Shown piece after piece: positions 1 through 10,871 of a stretch of 64,000 nucleotides of DNA. Positions within the stretch are counted from its first letter, which is position 1. Every line of letters starts with the position of its first letter. The translations under genes were made by a program, and so were the position numbers. The notes under the pieces are model-generated. The model was not told the origin of the DNA. It made no database searches and saw only the letters and a program-made list of their open reading frames with translations. This DNA is from Gammaproteobacteria bacterium (GTDB lineage: Bacteria; Pseudomonadota; Gammaproteobacteria; S012-40): NCBI GenBank assembly GCA_015487785.1, contig WFPC01000018.1, positions 48,133 through 112,132 of the forward strand, written 5' to 3'.

Positions 1-1
1 C

Positions 2-787
2 GAGAAAGCAGGAATCGCGCCCGCTTATCTGCTTGCCACCATACATCTGGAAGATCCGCGTGTCACCCGCTTGCCGGAGTCGGTGGCGCGGGCGCTGGGA
101 CACAGCGATGCCCTGGTGCTGGAAGTGGATCTGGGCCCGGACTCACGCCAGCTCGCCAGTCGCGCGATGTTTTTCAACGATGGCCGCAGCCTGCCCCAAG
201 TGGTGGGCGAAAGCCTGTTTCGACAGTCGCTGGCGGCCCTGCGGGCACGGGGTTTCCAGCCCGACCATGTACGTCTTATGAAACCCTGGGCGGTATTCTC
301 CATCCTGAGCATGCCCCAGGCCGAGACCGGCCAGTTCCTCGATGCCGTGCTCTACCAGCGTGCCACCCAGCGTGGCCTGCCGGTGTATGCGCTGGAACGG
401 ATGAGTGAACAGATCGCGGTTTTCGAGGGCTTGAGCGTGCAGGACCAAATCGTGTTGCTGCGCGACACCCTGGCCAACAAGGACGCAGTGCCGCGCTTCA
501 TCGACGAAACCCTGCAGGTGTATCTGCGCGGCGATTTGTCGGCGCTGCTGGCATTGAACGAACGCTACATGGAATTCACCGAACCGGCGGTGGCGACGCG
601 GGTGAGCCGGCGTCTGCTCGACGATCGCAACCGGCGCATGCTGGTGCGCCTGGAGTCGCTGCTGCAACGCGGACAGCGCCTGTTCATTGCCGTGGGCGCG
701 CTGCATCTGCCGGGGGAGACAGGGCTGTTGCAGGGCCTGCGGCAGCGGGGTTACCGGCTCAGCGCCGTCTATCCGGCAGCCTCGTGA
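2..787 (+). CDS. TraB/GumN family protein (5' end outside window)
   Basis: This reading frame is open from the window edge, so the N-terminus is missing. The first visible residues, YLLATIHLEDPRVTRLP, match the start of the TraB/GumN domain (usually LxGTIHxxDP), and the C-terminal FIAVGALHLPGETGLLQGLRQRGY is the second family signature (VGAxHLxGxxGLxxxLxxxGY). Family members are often exported and were proposed to be metallopeptidases through the Gly-x-His motifs; the substrate is unknown. Both motifs are intact. The stop codon directly abuts the stop of the convergent gene at 788. The family call is firm and the function uncertain. Confidence 0.88.
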   Translation, partial: EKAGIAPAYLLATIHLEDPRVTRLPESVARALGHSDALVLEVDLGPDSRQLASRAMFFNDGRSLPQVVGESLFRQSLAALRARGFQPDHVRLMKPWAVFSILSMPQAETGQFLDAVLYQRATQRGLPVYALERMSEQIAVFEGLSVQDQIVLLRDTLANKDAVPRFIDETLQVYLRGDLSALLALNERYMEFTEPAVATRVSRRLLDDRNRRMLVRLESLLQRGQRLFIAVGALHLPGETGLLQGLRQRGYRLSAVYPAAS

Positions 788-1012
788 TCAGGCCAGCACA
801 TCGACGATGCGGCCCTTGCCATCGGTGCTCTGGGCCTTGGTTTCCATGGCATTGTTCATCACCCGCATGGTGGCATCGCTGGATTTCTGGTTCACCGTCT
901 GGATCACTTGCAGAGTCTTGTCGGCATTGCTTTGCTGGATTTTACCAATACGGGTCACCATCTGGTTGATTTGCTGGGCATTGCTGAAGCCTGCTGAAAT
1001 ACCGATGTCCAT
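788..1012 (-). CDS. YjfB-like putative motility protein, 74 aa
   Basis: A small protein beginning MDIGISAGFSNAQQ and predicted to be helical, rich in Gln, Asn, Thr and Met, with no membrane segment. The length and the layout (N-terminal MDI, then a Gln/Asn-rich amphipathic stretch ending near MNNAMETKAQ) fit the YjfB family annotated as putative motility proteins in many flagellated bacteria; its biochemical role is unknown. A purine-rich AGGTGGAAG precedes the ATG. It is convergent with the TraB gene and lies downstream of the GGDEF-protein gene on the same strand, 103 bases apart, so co-transcription is possible. Confidence 0.7.
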   Translation of the reverse strand: MDIGISAGFSNAQQINQMVTRIGKIQQSNADKTLQVIQTVNQKSSDATMRVMNNAMETKAQSTDGKGRIVDVLA

Positions 1013-1115
1013 CTTCCACCTCGATGTCGTTGGCGCTCGTGTATGTCAGCGGCCGCGCCGGCCGTATTTGTACGCTGAAAACGCCGGAATGCCAACCAGC
1101 TCACGGAAATGACCG

Positions 1116-2414
1116 TCAACCGGCCTGGTGTTGGTCGTCGCCGAGCGGGCCTTGCTTGGCCAGTTCCAGAGCGTACTCGGTTTGGGCGAACAGGGCGGTT
1201 TCGGTGTCGCCATCGTCGGGGTAGGTGGCGACACCCACGCACACGCTGATGTGCAGGGTCTTGCCGTCACCGATGTTGAGGGGATTGTTGGCAATGTGTT
1301 CCTGCAGGCGCCGGGCCGCTCGTGTGGCGCCCTCGTGACCGGTTTCCGACAGGATCACGGCAAAGGAATCGCCATCGTAGCGCGCCGCGGTGTCGGTGGG
1401 ACGGATGTTGTTCTTGATCTGCATGGCCACCGAGCACAGCACCGAGTCGCCCACCAGCCGGCCATAGGTTTCGTTGACCGAGCGGAAGTCGTCGATATCG
1501 AGGAACAACAGCGAGAACGGGCGTTGGTAGCGCTTGGAACGCTTGACTTCCAGCCCCACCATGTCGTGGAACTGGGGACGGTCGTAGAGGCCGGTGAGAC
1601 TGTCGTAGATGGACATGTAGTCCAGTTCGGTCTGAATGTTCTGGAAGCGTTCGGCCATGGCATTGAAGGCCGAGGCCAGGTGGCCTAGTTCGTCGTTGGT
1701 GTCCAGGGTGATACGTGAACTCAGGTCGCCCTGGCCGAAGCGCTCCACGCTGCGTTCCAGGCGTTGAATGGGCGAGACCACCGAACGGAACAGCAAGAGT
1801 GCGCCCAAGAAGGCGAACGCCAGTCCCATCACGATGACCAGCAGGGCCATGATGAGTGCTTGCCACTTGACACCCTGGATTTCCAGCCGCTGGCGCTGTA
1901 CATTGTTCAGCGCCAGCGATTCCAGCTCTTCCAGGATATAGATGGTACGATCCAGCTCACGGCCCACCTGCAACATGAAGCGTTCGCGACCGCTCTTGCC
2001 CAGGGACTTGCCCTGTTCGAACAGCCGGCCCACCAGTACCTGCAGATTGATCCAGCCGTGCTTGGCGGTGGTCAGTAATTCCTGCTCCCGTTCCGATAGC
2101 TGATCGCTGGCAAAACCCGCGTCGAAGGCCAGGCCGATCTCGATGTTGAGGCTTTCGATACGACTGCGGGTGGATTCCTCCATGCGCACCGCGTATTGTT
2201 GCAAGGGGGTTTTCATCTTGTGGAACAGCTTCTGGATGTCGGTGATGAACAACAGACGATCCAGTGGCTCGGATACCGCTTCTTCCAGGGTGCCCACGGC
2301 ACCACGAATGGTGATGAACGAGCCGGCCACCAGCAGGCTCAGCGGCAGCAACATCACCAGGATGCCGAGAATCAGGCGTGATTTGAGGCTGGAAGCTTTA
2401 TCTAAAAAAAACAA
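1116..2414 (-). CDS. Membrane HAMP-GGDEF protein with degenerate active site
   Basis: 432 residues: an N-terminal membrane helix (about 12-36), a helical periplasmic sensor region (about 40-180), a second membrane helix (about 184-212), a HAMP linker (about 213-265) and a C-terminal GGDEF-fold domain (about 270-430; starts YDSLTGLYDRPQF, has LDIDDFRSVNETYG). Canonical enzymes make cyclic-di-GMP, but here the signature loop reads RYDGDSF instead of RxGGDEF, so synthase activity is doubtful and a GTP- or c-di-GMP-sensing role is more likely. The start is a TTG: AGGAG lies eight bases upstream, and the next ATG would cut the first membrane helix. It sits next to the YjfB-like gene, so a motility link is plausible. 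Confidence 0.85.
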   Translation of the reverse strand: MFFLDKASSLKSRLILGILVMLLPLSLLVAGSFITIRGAVGTLEEAVSEPLDRLLFITDIQKLFHKMKTPLQQYAVRMEESTRSRIESLNIEIGLAFDAGFASDQLSEREQELLTTAKHGWINLQVLVGRLFEQGKSLGKSGRERFMLQVGRELDRTIYILEELESLALNNVQRQRLEIQGVKWQALIMALLVIVMGLAFAFLGALLLFRSVVSPIQRLERSVERFGQGDLSSRITLDTNDELGHLASAFNAMAERFQNIQTELDYMSIYDSLTGLYDRPQFHDMVGLEVKRSKRYQRPFSLLFLDIDDFRSVNETYGRLVGDSVLCSVAMQIKNNIRPTDTAARYDGDSFAVILSETGHEGATRAARRLQEHIANNPLNIGDGKTLHISVCVGVATYPDDGDTETALFAQTEYALELAKQGPLGDDQHQAG

Positions 2415-2849
2415 TCGGCTATCTCCTGCCGGACAAGGTTTCTCAGCGGCTGACCCTGTTCCATGGCCAATGACCCGCGCATCCTCACAGGCGGCGGCGC
2501 GATTGCCGTCCGGCCTATCCGGTATATCGGACCCCGCGGCAGGCTCTTTATTTTTTGCCTTTTCTCAAAGAGCTGGATAGCGCGTGCGGGATCCCTCCCT
2601 GGTGGAACGCGGACACCCGCATAAAAGCTCCATCTATTTTACATCTTGTGACCGCCTACTATCTCATGAAAACCCTACTTGGGTAAATAAAACCCATGGG
2701 AAAACGGGCGCAGAGAGGGCTTCTTAAGAAAATCGCATTTATTTCAATGTGATGTGATGGTCTTTTGTTGGTGGACAGATTCGGGAGGCATTTGGCCATC
2801 GCACCAATAGGGGATACCATAGGCCGTGATTCACTCCTGGGGGTCGTCG
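2415..2849. other. Divergent intergenic region with no gene seen
   Basis: About 435 bases between the GGDEF gene (leftward) and the protease gene (rightward). The middle (about 2625-2760) is clearly more AT-rich than its surroundings and should hold the promoters of both. A short TGGGT/ACCCA inverted repeat lies near 2679-2697. I compared the leftward leader with c-di-GMP riboswitch consensus by eye and found no convincing match. No open frame here has a start with a ribosome-binding site. Confidence 0.5.
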
Positions 2850-4307
2850 ATGTCCAAGCGTTCGAGCCGAATGTGCTTTCTCTTGTTGCTGTGCGGGTGG
2901 TGTTTTGTCCCCGTGCTCCAGGCCGCCGATCTGGCCTGGGCCAGCAAGGCCGTGGTCAAATTGTTCGTGACCCAGCAGAGCTGGGATGTCGGCCAGCCAT
3001 GGTCCAAGGCACGCTCCCGCCAGGGTACCTGCAGCGGTTTCGTCATCGAGCAGGGTATTTTGACCAATGCCCATTGTGTCACCGATGCCACCTATATCGA
3101 GGTGGAGGTGCCGGGGCTGATGGACAGGCTGGAGGCGCGCGCGGTGGCCATCAACCATCAGATAGACCTGGCCTTGCTGCAGCCTTTGCAGGCAGAGGGG
3201 CTGGCTGGTATCGATCCGGTGGGTTTCGGTGAATTGCCGGCCCTGCGCGAAAAGGTGGTAACGGTGGGTTATCCCCGAGGAGGTCGGCAGATTTCCTATA
3301 CCGAGGGAGTGGTCTCGCGCATCGACGTCATGCAGTACACCCACAGTAACATCCCCGCGCCCCTGGTGCAGACAGATGCCTCCATCAACCCTGGCAATTC
3401 CGGTGGACCGGTATTCTCCGACCGCACCGGAGCCTGTCTCGGCGTGGCTACACAAAAGGCCAGCAATGGCGAGGGTTTGGGTTATTTCATCCCCACCCCC
3501 ATCATTCGCCAGTTTCTGCGCGATCTGGCTGATGGCCGGGTCGACGGCATACCGGCCCTGGGTGCTTTTTTCCAGACCCTGGAGAACCCTGCGGCGCGAG
3601 CACAACTGGGGCTCGAGCCTGGACACAGCGGTATTCGGGTGCGTGATATCGTCAAGGGGGGCAGTGCTGATGGTGTGCTGCAGGTGGACGATGTGTTGCT
3701 GGAACTCGATGGCCACAGGATCCTCAACGACGGCCGGGTGGTATTCCAGCGTACCGGGCGCATCTGGCTGGGCTATCATGTGGCACGGCACCAGGTGGGT
3801 GAGCGTGTGCGGGTAAAGATTTCCCGCGCCGGGCGTGAGCAAGAGCTGGAGATCGTGTTGCGCCCCTACCGGCTCACCTTGATTCCGCGCCTGCCGCGCT
3901 ACGGTCGGCAAATGCCCTATTATGTGCGCGGCGGTCTGCTATTCGTGGCGGTGGAGCAGCGTTATCTGTGGAACTGGGGACGTAACTGGCGGATCAAGAT
4001 TCCGGTATCCCTGGAACGTTATTTGGGAACCATCTACGGTTACGACGATCTGGAGGAGCTGGTGATCATCAGCGAGGTGTTCGACGCCTCGGTCAACAAG
4101 GGTTATAGCGGTGATATCGAAAACATCCGTGTGTTACGGGTCAACGGGATGAAGATCGCCCGCCTGGACGACGTGGCCGCGGCGATGGAAAGCAACCGCG
4201 ATCCCTACCATGTGATTGAGCTGGAGGGTGATGTGCGCATCGTGCTCGATCGTGAACAGGTGGCGCAGCAGGAGCAGCAGATTCGCGTCCGTTATGGGAT
4301 CAAGTGA
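2850..4307 (+). CDS. Deg/HtrA-like serine protease with PDZ domains
   Basis: 485 residues with a signal peptide (about 1-25, ending VLQA) and a trypsin-fold S1C protease domain. The catalytic triad is visible: His75 in TNAHCV, Asp106 in IDLALL and Ser184 in PGNSGGP. A PDZ domain follows (about 230-340), then a second PDZ-like region to the end, containing [21 protein letters not shown]. The overall layout recalls the Deg9 type of HtrA proteases rather than E. coli DegP. Probably a periplasmic quality-control protease. I chose the ATG at 2850 (GGGGG about seven bases upstream, directly followed by the signal peptide) over an in-frame GTG at 2826. Confidence 0.85.
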   Translation: MSKRSSRMCFLLLLCGWCFVPVLQAADLAWASKAVVKLFVTQQSWDVGQPWSKARSRQGTCSGFVIEQGILTNAHCVTDATYIEVEVPGLMDRLEARAVAINHQIDLALLQPLQAEGLAGIDPVGFGELPALREKVVTVGYPRGGRQISYTEGVVSRIDVMQYTHSNIPAPLVQTDASINPGNSGGPVFSDRTGACLGVATQKASNGEGLGYFIPTPIIRQFLRDLADGRVDGIPALGAFFQTLENPAARAQLGLEPGHSGIRVRDIVKGGSADGVLQVDDVLLELDGHRILNDGRVVFQRTGRIWLGYHVARHQVGERVRVKISRAGREQELEIVLRPYRLTLIPRLPRYGRQMPYYVRGGLLFVAVEQRYLWNWGRNWRIKIPVSLERYLGTIYGYDDLEELVIISEVFDASVNKGYSGDIENIRVLRVNGMKIARLDDVAAAMESNRDPYHVIELEGDVRIVLDREQVAQQEQQIRVRYGIK

Positions 4308-4314
4308 GGCAAAC

Positions 4315-5364
4315 ATGACAGAGACTTCCGCCCGGGTCGCCCTGACCCGCTACAGCCATGGCGCCGGTTGTGGATGCAAGATCGCGCCGGCCCTGCTGGC
4401 GCAGATCCTGCGCAGCGATGGCGCGGCCGAGGCCTTTCCCCGCCTGTTGGTGGGCTATGGCAGCCGCGACGATGCCGCGGTGTTCGATTTGGGTGACGGA
4501 CGCTCGGTGATCAGCACCACCGATTTCTTCATGCCCATCGTCGACGACCCTTTCACCTTCGGTCGCATTGCCGCCACCAATGCCATCAGCGATGTCTATG
4601 CCATGGGTGGCACGCCCCTGATGGCCATTTCCATTTTCGGTTGGCCCATCGACAAGCTGGCGGCCGAGGTGGCCAGCGCGGTGATCGAGGGTGGCCGTGC
4701 CGCGTGCCGCGAGGCCGGTATTCCCCTGGCCGGGGGACATTCCATCGATGCGCCCGAACCCATCTTCGGCCTGGCGGTGACCGGTGAGGTGCGCAATGAA
4801 CACCTGAAGCGCAACGACCGGGCCCGTGCCGGCTGCCGGCTCTATCTCACCAAGCCCTTGGGCATAGGCATACTCACCACGGCGGAAAAGCAGCGGCGCC
4901 TGCGTCCCGAGCATCAGCGTCTGGCGGTGGAAGTGATGTGCCGGCTCAACCGTGTTGGCAGTGCCTTTGCCGGTCTGGAGGCGGTGACGGCCATGACCGA
5001 TGTCACCGGTTTTGGCCTGCTGGGGCATCTGCTGGAGATCTGTGAGGGTAGTGGCCTGAGTGCGTGTATCGACTATGCCGCGGTGCCACGGTTGGAAGGC
5101 GTGGACGAGTATCTTGCCCAGGGTTGCTCGCCGGGGGGAACCCAGCGCAACTTCGACAGCTATGGCCACAAGCTCGCGCCCATGGACGATACCCAGCGGC
5201 GCTTGTTGTGTGATCCGCAGACCTCCGGTGGCCTTTTGGTGGCGGTGGCGCCGGAAGGCGAGGCGGCGTTTCTGCGTCTCGCCCGCGAGCAAGGGCTGGA
5301 GCTGGCGCCCATCGGCCGGCTGCAGCCGGCCCGCGACGATGGCATCGTGATCGAGGTGGTGTGA
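4315..5364 (+). CDS. selD: Selenide, water dikinase (selenophosphate synthetase)
   Basis: 349 residues, collinear with E. coli SelD. It makes selenophosphate from ATP and selenide, the selenium donor for selenocysteine or for tRNA 2-selenouridine. The nucleophile region HGAGCGCK is intact with cysteine (C19) and Lys22 rather than selenocysteine. ATP-site motifs such as [24 protein letters not shown] and [10 protein letters not shown] are present. The ATG at 4315 begins seven bases after the protease stop and gives the family's usual length. selU starts three bases downstream, so the pair is an operon; the partner indicates selenium for tRNA. No selA or selB is in the window. Confidence 0.97.
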   Translation: MTETSARVALTRYSHGAGCGCKIAPALLAQILRSDGAAEAFPRLLVGYGSRDDAAVFDLGDGRSVISTTDFFMPIVDDPFTFGRIAATNAISDVYAMGGTPLMAISIFGWPIDKLAAEVASAVIEGGRAACREAGIPLAGGHSIDAPEPIFGLAVTGEVRNEHLKRNDRARAGCRLYLTKPLGIGILTTAEKQRRLRPEHQRLAVEVMCRLNRVGSAFAGLEAVTAMTDVTGFGLLGHLLEICEGSGLSACIDYAAVPRLEGVDEYLAQGCSPGGTQRNFDSYGHKLAPMDDTQRRLLCDPQTSGGLLVAVAPEGEAAFLRLAREQGLELAPIGRLQPARDDGIVIEVV

Positions 5365-5367
5365 GGC

Positions 5368-6471
5368 GTGAGCCTGCCCCTGCGCGACGATTATCGCGAA
5401 CTGTTTCTAAGTGGCGTGCCCCTGCTGGATGTGCGCGCGCCGGTGGAGTTCGCTCAGGGCGCCTTCCCCGGTGCGGTCAACCTGCCCCTGCTGGACGACG
5501 AGCAGCGCCGTCAGGTGGGTATTCGCTACAAGGAACGGGGCCAGCGCAGCGCCATCGAACTGGGTCATGAATTGGTTTCGGGATCGGTGAAGGAACAACG
5601 CCTAGCCCGTTGGGCAGCGTTTGTGAGCGCTCACCCCGAGGGTGCCCTGTATTGTTTTCGTGGTGGCTTGCGCTCGCGCATCAGCCAAGAATGGATCCGC
5701 CATCACACGGGCGTGAGCTATCCCCGCATCAAGGGTGGCTACAAGGCCATGCGGCGCTTTCTGCTGGTCGAGCTGGAACGCGTCATGAGCGAGATACGAC
5801 CCGTGGTGTTGAGCGGGCGTACCGGCACCGGCAAGACCTTGTTGCTCCGGCACTTGCGTCAGCAGGTGGACCTGGAAGGCCTGTTTCGGCATCGTGGTTC
5901 GGCCTTTGGTCGCCGGGTGCAGGCCCAGCCCAGCCAGATCGACATCGAGAACAGCCTGGCCATCGTGTTGTTGCGGCATCAGGCCGCCGGCCGGCGCAAG
6001 CTGGTGTTCGAGGACGAATCCGGCAATATCGGCTCGCGCCGGGTGCCCGATGCGGTGCTGCGGGCGCTGGCTGCGGCGCCGGTGGTGGTGTTGCGACGCG
6101 ATTTTCAGGCGCGGGTGAGCGTGGTGTTCGAGGAATACGTCGACCAGGCTCTGGCGGAGTATCAGCGGGCGTTGGGGCCCGAGCGTGGTTTCCAGGTCTG
6201 GTCGGACAGACTGCTCGATGCCCTGGAGCGTATCCAGCGCCGCCTGGGTGGCGTGCGCTATCGCCAGATCCTGGGGGCCATGACCCTGGCGCTGGAGGAA
6301 CATCGCCAGCATGGGGAACGGACGGGCCACCGCCACTGGATCGCGGCCTTGCTGCGGGAGTACTACGACCCCATGTACGACTATCAGCTGAGCAAGAAGG
6401 CCGAGCGGGTGGTGTTCGAGGGTGAGCCGGAGGCGGTGCTGGCCTTTTTGCGCAGCCAGGGCCTGGGTTGA
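5368..6471 (+). CDS. selU: tRNA 2-selenouridine synthase
   Basis: 367 residues (also called MnmH/YbbB). It replaces sulfur by selenium at the 2-thiouridine of the wobble base of some tRNAs, through a geranylated intermediate. The N-terminal rhodanese domain (about 1-130) has the key cysteine (C96) in YCFRGGLRSR; the C-terminal part has a P-loop, SGRTGTGKT (149-157). The start is GTG at 5368, three bases after the selD stop, so the two genes are translationally linked. Such a selD-selU pair is the standard signature of the selenouridine trait. Confidence 0.96.
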   Translation: MSLPLRDDYRELFLSGVPLLDVRAPVEFAQGAFPGAVNLPLLDDEQRRQVGIRYKERGQRSAIELGHELVSGSVKEQRLARWAAFVSAHPEGALYCFRGGLRSRISQEWIRHHTGVSYPRIKGGYKAMRRFLLVELERVMSEIRPVVLSGRTGTGKTLLLRHLRQQVDLEGLFRHRGSAFGRRVQAQPSQIDIENSLAIVLLRHQAAGRRKLVFEDESGNIGSRRVPDAVLRALAAAPVVVLRRDFQARVSVVFEEYVDQALAEYQRALGPERGFQVWSDRLLDALERIQRRLGGVRYRQILGAMTLALEEHRQHGERTGHRHWIAALLREYYDPMYDYQLSKKAERVVFEGEPEAVLAFLRSQGLG

Positions 6472-6534
6472 CGATTTCACCAATGTAGCGAACCGTCGCG
6501 CCTGGTGTTAGGTACGTCTGGCGCAATGGTCGGA

Positions 6535-7918
<1,384 letters not shown>

Positions 7919-7932
<14 letters not shown>

Positions 7933-9031
7933 GCTGCGGGTTTCCTCCTTCGTAATGGTCGCGCAATGGCAGCAGCAGGGTGAACTGGGTGCGGCCGGGC
8001 TCGCTCTTGCATTCCACCAGGCCGCCGTGCTGGCCCACCAGGGTCTGGGCAATGGACAGGCCCAGGCCGGTGCCCTCGGCCCGGCCGGTGACCATGGGAT
8101 AGAACACCTGGGCCTGCATCTCCTTGGGAATGCCGGGGCCGTTGTCGATGATGTCGATGCGTAGTACCAGCCGGTGGCGGGTCTGGCCGATGGTGAACTG
8201 GCGCTGGGCGCGGGTCTTGAGCACGATGGTACCGTCGTCCTGCAGGGCCTGCCTGGCGTTCTGCACGATGTTGAGCACGGCCTGGATGAGCTGGTCCTTG
8301 ACGCCCAGCAACTCGGGAATGCTGGGGTCGTAGTCGCGCTGGATGCGCAGGCTGGGGGGACTGTCGGCCAGCACCAGCCGGCGCACGTGTTCCAGTACCT
8401 CGTGGATGTTGAGCTTTTGTTGTTCGCTGCGCCGGCTGGGGCCCAGCATGTGGTCCACCAGTTTCTGCAGGCGGTCGGCCTCGCCGATGATGATGCCGGT
8501 ATATTCCTTGAGTTCCTCGTTGGGCAGTTCACGCTCCAGCAATTGTGCCGCACCGCGCAGTCCCCCGAGGGGATTTTTCACCTCGTGCGCCAGGCCGCGC
8601 ACCAATACCTTCATGGCATGTTGCTGGGCCAGCAGGCTTTCCTCGCGGGCGATGCGCAGCATGCGGTCGAGTTGTTGCAGTTCCACCAGCAGGGCGTAAT
8701 CCTCGTTGACATGGGCCAGTGGCGTGAGGGTGCAGTCCACGGTGATCTGCTTGCCCGTCGTGGGCAGGGGCAGTTCCATTTCCCGCTTGGTGAATTGCTG
8801 AGGCTGGGTGAGGCCGCGTTCCAGCGCCTGATGCAGAACCTCGGCACGGGGCAGCAGGTCGGGCAGGCGTTGACCACCGATACGCTTGGCGCTGACGCCC
8901 AGCAGGGTTTCCGCCGCATTGTTGAGATAGCGCACGCGTAGCTCCCGGTCCAGCAACACCACGGCGGTGGCCAGGTTGTCCAGGATGCTTTGGCAACTGT
9001 CGATGCCTTGGTAGTCGGTGGTTGGTTTCAT
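7919..9031 (-). CDS. ntrB: Nitrogen regulation sensor kinase NtrB
   Basis: 370 residues, soluble. It has an N-terminal PAS domain (about 12-120), an H-box with phospho-His149 (GLAHEVKNPLGG) and a C-terminal HATPase domain with an N-box region and the G-boxes DNGPGIP and GTGLGLS. It phosphorylates or dephosphorylates NtrC in response to PII protein. The absence of membrane helices is typical of NtrB. The gene lies downstream of glnA on the same strand, separated by a terminator and a NtrC-type palindrome, the usual glnA-ntrB-ntrC layout. Confidence 0.97.
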
Positions 9032-9186
9032 GCGAGGGGATCAGCAAGATTCAATCCAGCCCGGCAGGCTCGTTTCCGGCCTCAAGGGCCGCCTAAAAAA
9101 ATCTTTTGAAAACAGCTGATTACATGTGGTCTGCGGGAGCGAAAGGTGATTGTTGCCGATCTCGGCCGTTGTCTTGGCGGGTATTA

Positions 9187-9203
9187 TGCACCTTTTTGGT
9201 GCA
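9187..9203. promoter_or_regulatory. NtrC-type binding palindrome upstream of ntrB
   Basis: The sequence TGCACCTTTTTGGTGCA is a perfect 6-bp inverted repeat around a 5-bp centre and closely matches the NtrC consensus (TGCACY-N5-GGTGCA). On the ntrB strand it is followed at once by CATAAT, a reasonable -10 element, so a bound NtrC would sit over the ntrBC promoter. By analogy with the E. coli glnL promoter this predicts repression by NtrC, limiting its own synthesis. Confidence 0.8.
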
Positions 9204-9228
9204 GGAGGGAAATTGCTGGCTGGAAAAG

Positions 9229-9255
9229 ACGACGCCCCGGTGGCCGGGGCGTCGT
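9229..9255 (-). terminator. Intrinsic terminator after glnA
   Basis: A perfect 12-bp stem (ACGACGCCCCGG / CCGGGGCGTCGT) with a 3-base loop. On the glnA strand it is followed by CTTTTCC. It begins about 22 bases beyond the glnA stop and should separate glnA from ntrBC, leaving the latter to its own promoter or to read-through. Confidence 0.85.
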
Positions 9256-9277
9256 GTTGCGTGGGACCGAGGAAGGG

Positions 9278-10678
9278 TCAGACGCTGTAGTACATGTCGA
9301 ACTCCACCGGATGGGTGGTCATGCGCAGGCGCGTGACTTCTTCCATCTTGAGGTCGATATAGGCGTCGATCATGTCGTCGGTGAACACGCCACCTGCGGT
9401 GAGGAAGGCGCGGTCGGCATCCAGGGCTTCCAGTGCCTGGTCGAAGGAATGGCACACGGTGGGGATGTCCTTGGCTTCCTCCGGCGGCAGGTCGTAGAGA
9501 TCCTTGTCCATGGCGTCACCCGGATGGATCTTGTTCTGGATGCCGTCGAGACCGGCCATGAGCATGGCCGAGAAGGCCAGGTAGGGGTTGGCGGTGGGAT
9601 CCGGGAAGCGCACCTCGATCCGGCGGGCCTTCGGGCTGGTGAAGGGGATACGGATGGAGGCCGAGCGGTTGCGGGCGGAATAGGCCAGCATGACCGGGGC
9701 TTCGAAGCCGGGCACCAGACGCTTGTAGCTGTTGGTGGAGGCATTGGTGAAGGCGTTGATGGCGCGGGCATGCTTGATGATGCCGCCGATGTAGTACAGC
9801 GCAGTCTCGGACAGGCCGCCGTAGCCGTCGCCGGTGAACAGATTGTTGCCACCCTTGGCGATGGATTGGTGTACGTGCATGCCGGAGCCGTTGTCACCCA
9901 CCAGCGGCTTGGGCATGAAGGTGGCGCTCTTGCCATAGAGGTTGGCCACGTTGTGCACGCAGTACTTCAGGATCTGGACCTCGTCGGCCTTTCTGACCAG
10001 GGTGTTGAACTGGGTGCCGATCTCGCACTGGCCGGCGGTGGCCACTTCGTGGTGATGCACCTCGACCTTGAGGCCCATTTCTTCCATGGCCATGCACATG
10101 GCGCCGCGCATGTCGTGCAGGGAGTCTACCGGGGGCACGGGGAAATAACCGCCCTTGACGCTGGGGCGGTGGCCCATGTTGCCGTCGGGGAAGACCTTCT
10201 CGGAATTCCACTCGGCTTCCTGGGAATCCACCAGGTAGAAGGCACCGCTCATGTTGGCGCCCCAGCGCACGTCGTCGAGCACGAAGAATTCGGGTTCGGG
10301 GCCGAAGAAGGCGGCATCGCCCAGGCCGGTGGACTTCAGGTAGGCCTCGGCGCGCTTGGCCACGGAGCGGGGATCGCGCTCATAGCCTTCCATGGTGCTG
10401 GGCTCGACGATGTCGCAGCGCAGGATGAGGGTGGTTTCCTCGGCGAAGGGGTCCAGCACCGGGGTATCGTCGTCGGGCATCAGGATCATGTCGGATTCGT
10501 TGATGCCTTTCCAGCCGGCGATGGAGGAGCCATCGAACATCTTGCCTTCGTTCATGACATCCTCGTCGACCACGCTGGCCGGGACGGTGACATGTTGTTC
10601 CTTGCCGCGGGTGTCGGTAAAGCGAAAATCGACAAATTTAACCTCATGCTCTTTGAGCATCTCTAATGTTTTGGACAT
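9278..10678 (-). CDS. glnA: Glutamine synthetase type I
   Basis: 466 residues, class I GS of the dodecameric enterobacterial kind, making glutamine from glutamate, ammonia and ATP. Visible signatures are [11 protein letters not shown] near residue 48, the ATP-binding [16 protein letters not shown] region and the adenylylation loop [10 protein letters not shown] with target Tyr395, so activity control by GlnE and PII is expected. A sigma-54 promoter and two NtrC-type sites lie upstream and a strong terminator downstream. Confidence 0.98.
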   Translation of the reverse strand: MSKTLEMLKEHEVKFVDFRFTDTRGKEQHVTVPASVVDEDVMNEGKMFDGSSIAGWKGINESDMILMPDDDTPVLDPFAEETTLILRCDIVEPSTMEGYERDPRSVAKRAEAYLKSTGLGDAAFFGPEPEFFVLDDVRWGANMSGAFYLVDSQEAEWNSEKVFPDGNMGHRPSVKGGYFPVPPVDSLHDMRGAMCMAMEEMGLKVEVHHHEVATAGQCEIGTQFNTLVRKADEVQILKYCVHNVANLYGKSATFMPKPLVGDNGSGMHVHQSIAKGGNNLFTGDGYGGLSETALYYIGGIIKHARAINAFTNASTNSYKRLVPGFEAPVMLAYSARNRSASIRIPFTSPKARRIEVRFPDPTANPYLAFSAMLMAGLDGIQNKIHPGDAMDKDLYDLPPEEAKDIPTVCHSFDQALEALDADRAFLTAGGVFTDDMIDAYIDLKMEEVTRLRMTTHPVEFDMYYSV

Positions 10679-10756
10679 TGAGTCTCCTCCATCGTGGGGT
10701 TTGTGTTGATGCCCGCCGCTGAAACGGGCACATATCGTTATTTAGGTTGTTGTCTC

Positions 10757-10772
10757 AGCATGTTCTGTGCCA
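10757..10772 (-). promoter_or_regulatory. Sigma-54 promoter of glnA
   Basis: Read on the glnA strand this is TGGCAC-N5-ATGCT, which matches the sigma-54 -24/-12 consensus (TGGCAC-N5-TTGCW) except for one base in the -12 element. The invariant GG and GC are in the right phase. It lies about 80 bases before the glnA start codon and about 70-110 bases from two NtrC-type sites, the spacing expected for enhancer-dependent activation. Confidence 0.85.
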
Positions 10773-10834
10773 CACGTCAAAGCCGTTGTGATTCATGGGT
10801 TTGGCTCTCGGAGCAGGTGGTGCCTCGCTCGTTA

Positions 10835-10871
10835 TGCACCAATCTGGCGCAATATGCACTATTTTGGCTCA
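10835..10871. promoter_or_regulatory. Two tandem NtrC enhancer sites for glnA
   Basis: TGCACCAATCTGGCGCA (10835-10851) and TGCACTATTTTGGCTCA (10855-10871) both resemble the NtrC palindrome; the first is the better match. Their centres are 20 bases apart (about two helical turns) and about 100-120 bases upstream of the predicted glnA start point, the arrangement of the classic E. coli enhancer. The second overlaps the last codon of the neighbouring transporter gene. Confidence 0.8.

Noticed and set aside
2415..2600. Possible c-di-GMP riboswitch upstream of the GGDEF gene
   Set aside because: The conserved aptamer core could not be found on the leftward strand.
9146..10666. 506-residue open frame antisense to glnA
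   Set aside because: A by-product of strong codon bias in glnA; no ribosome site, composition Gly/His/Val-rich as expected for a shadow.
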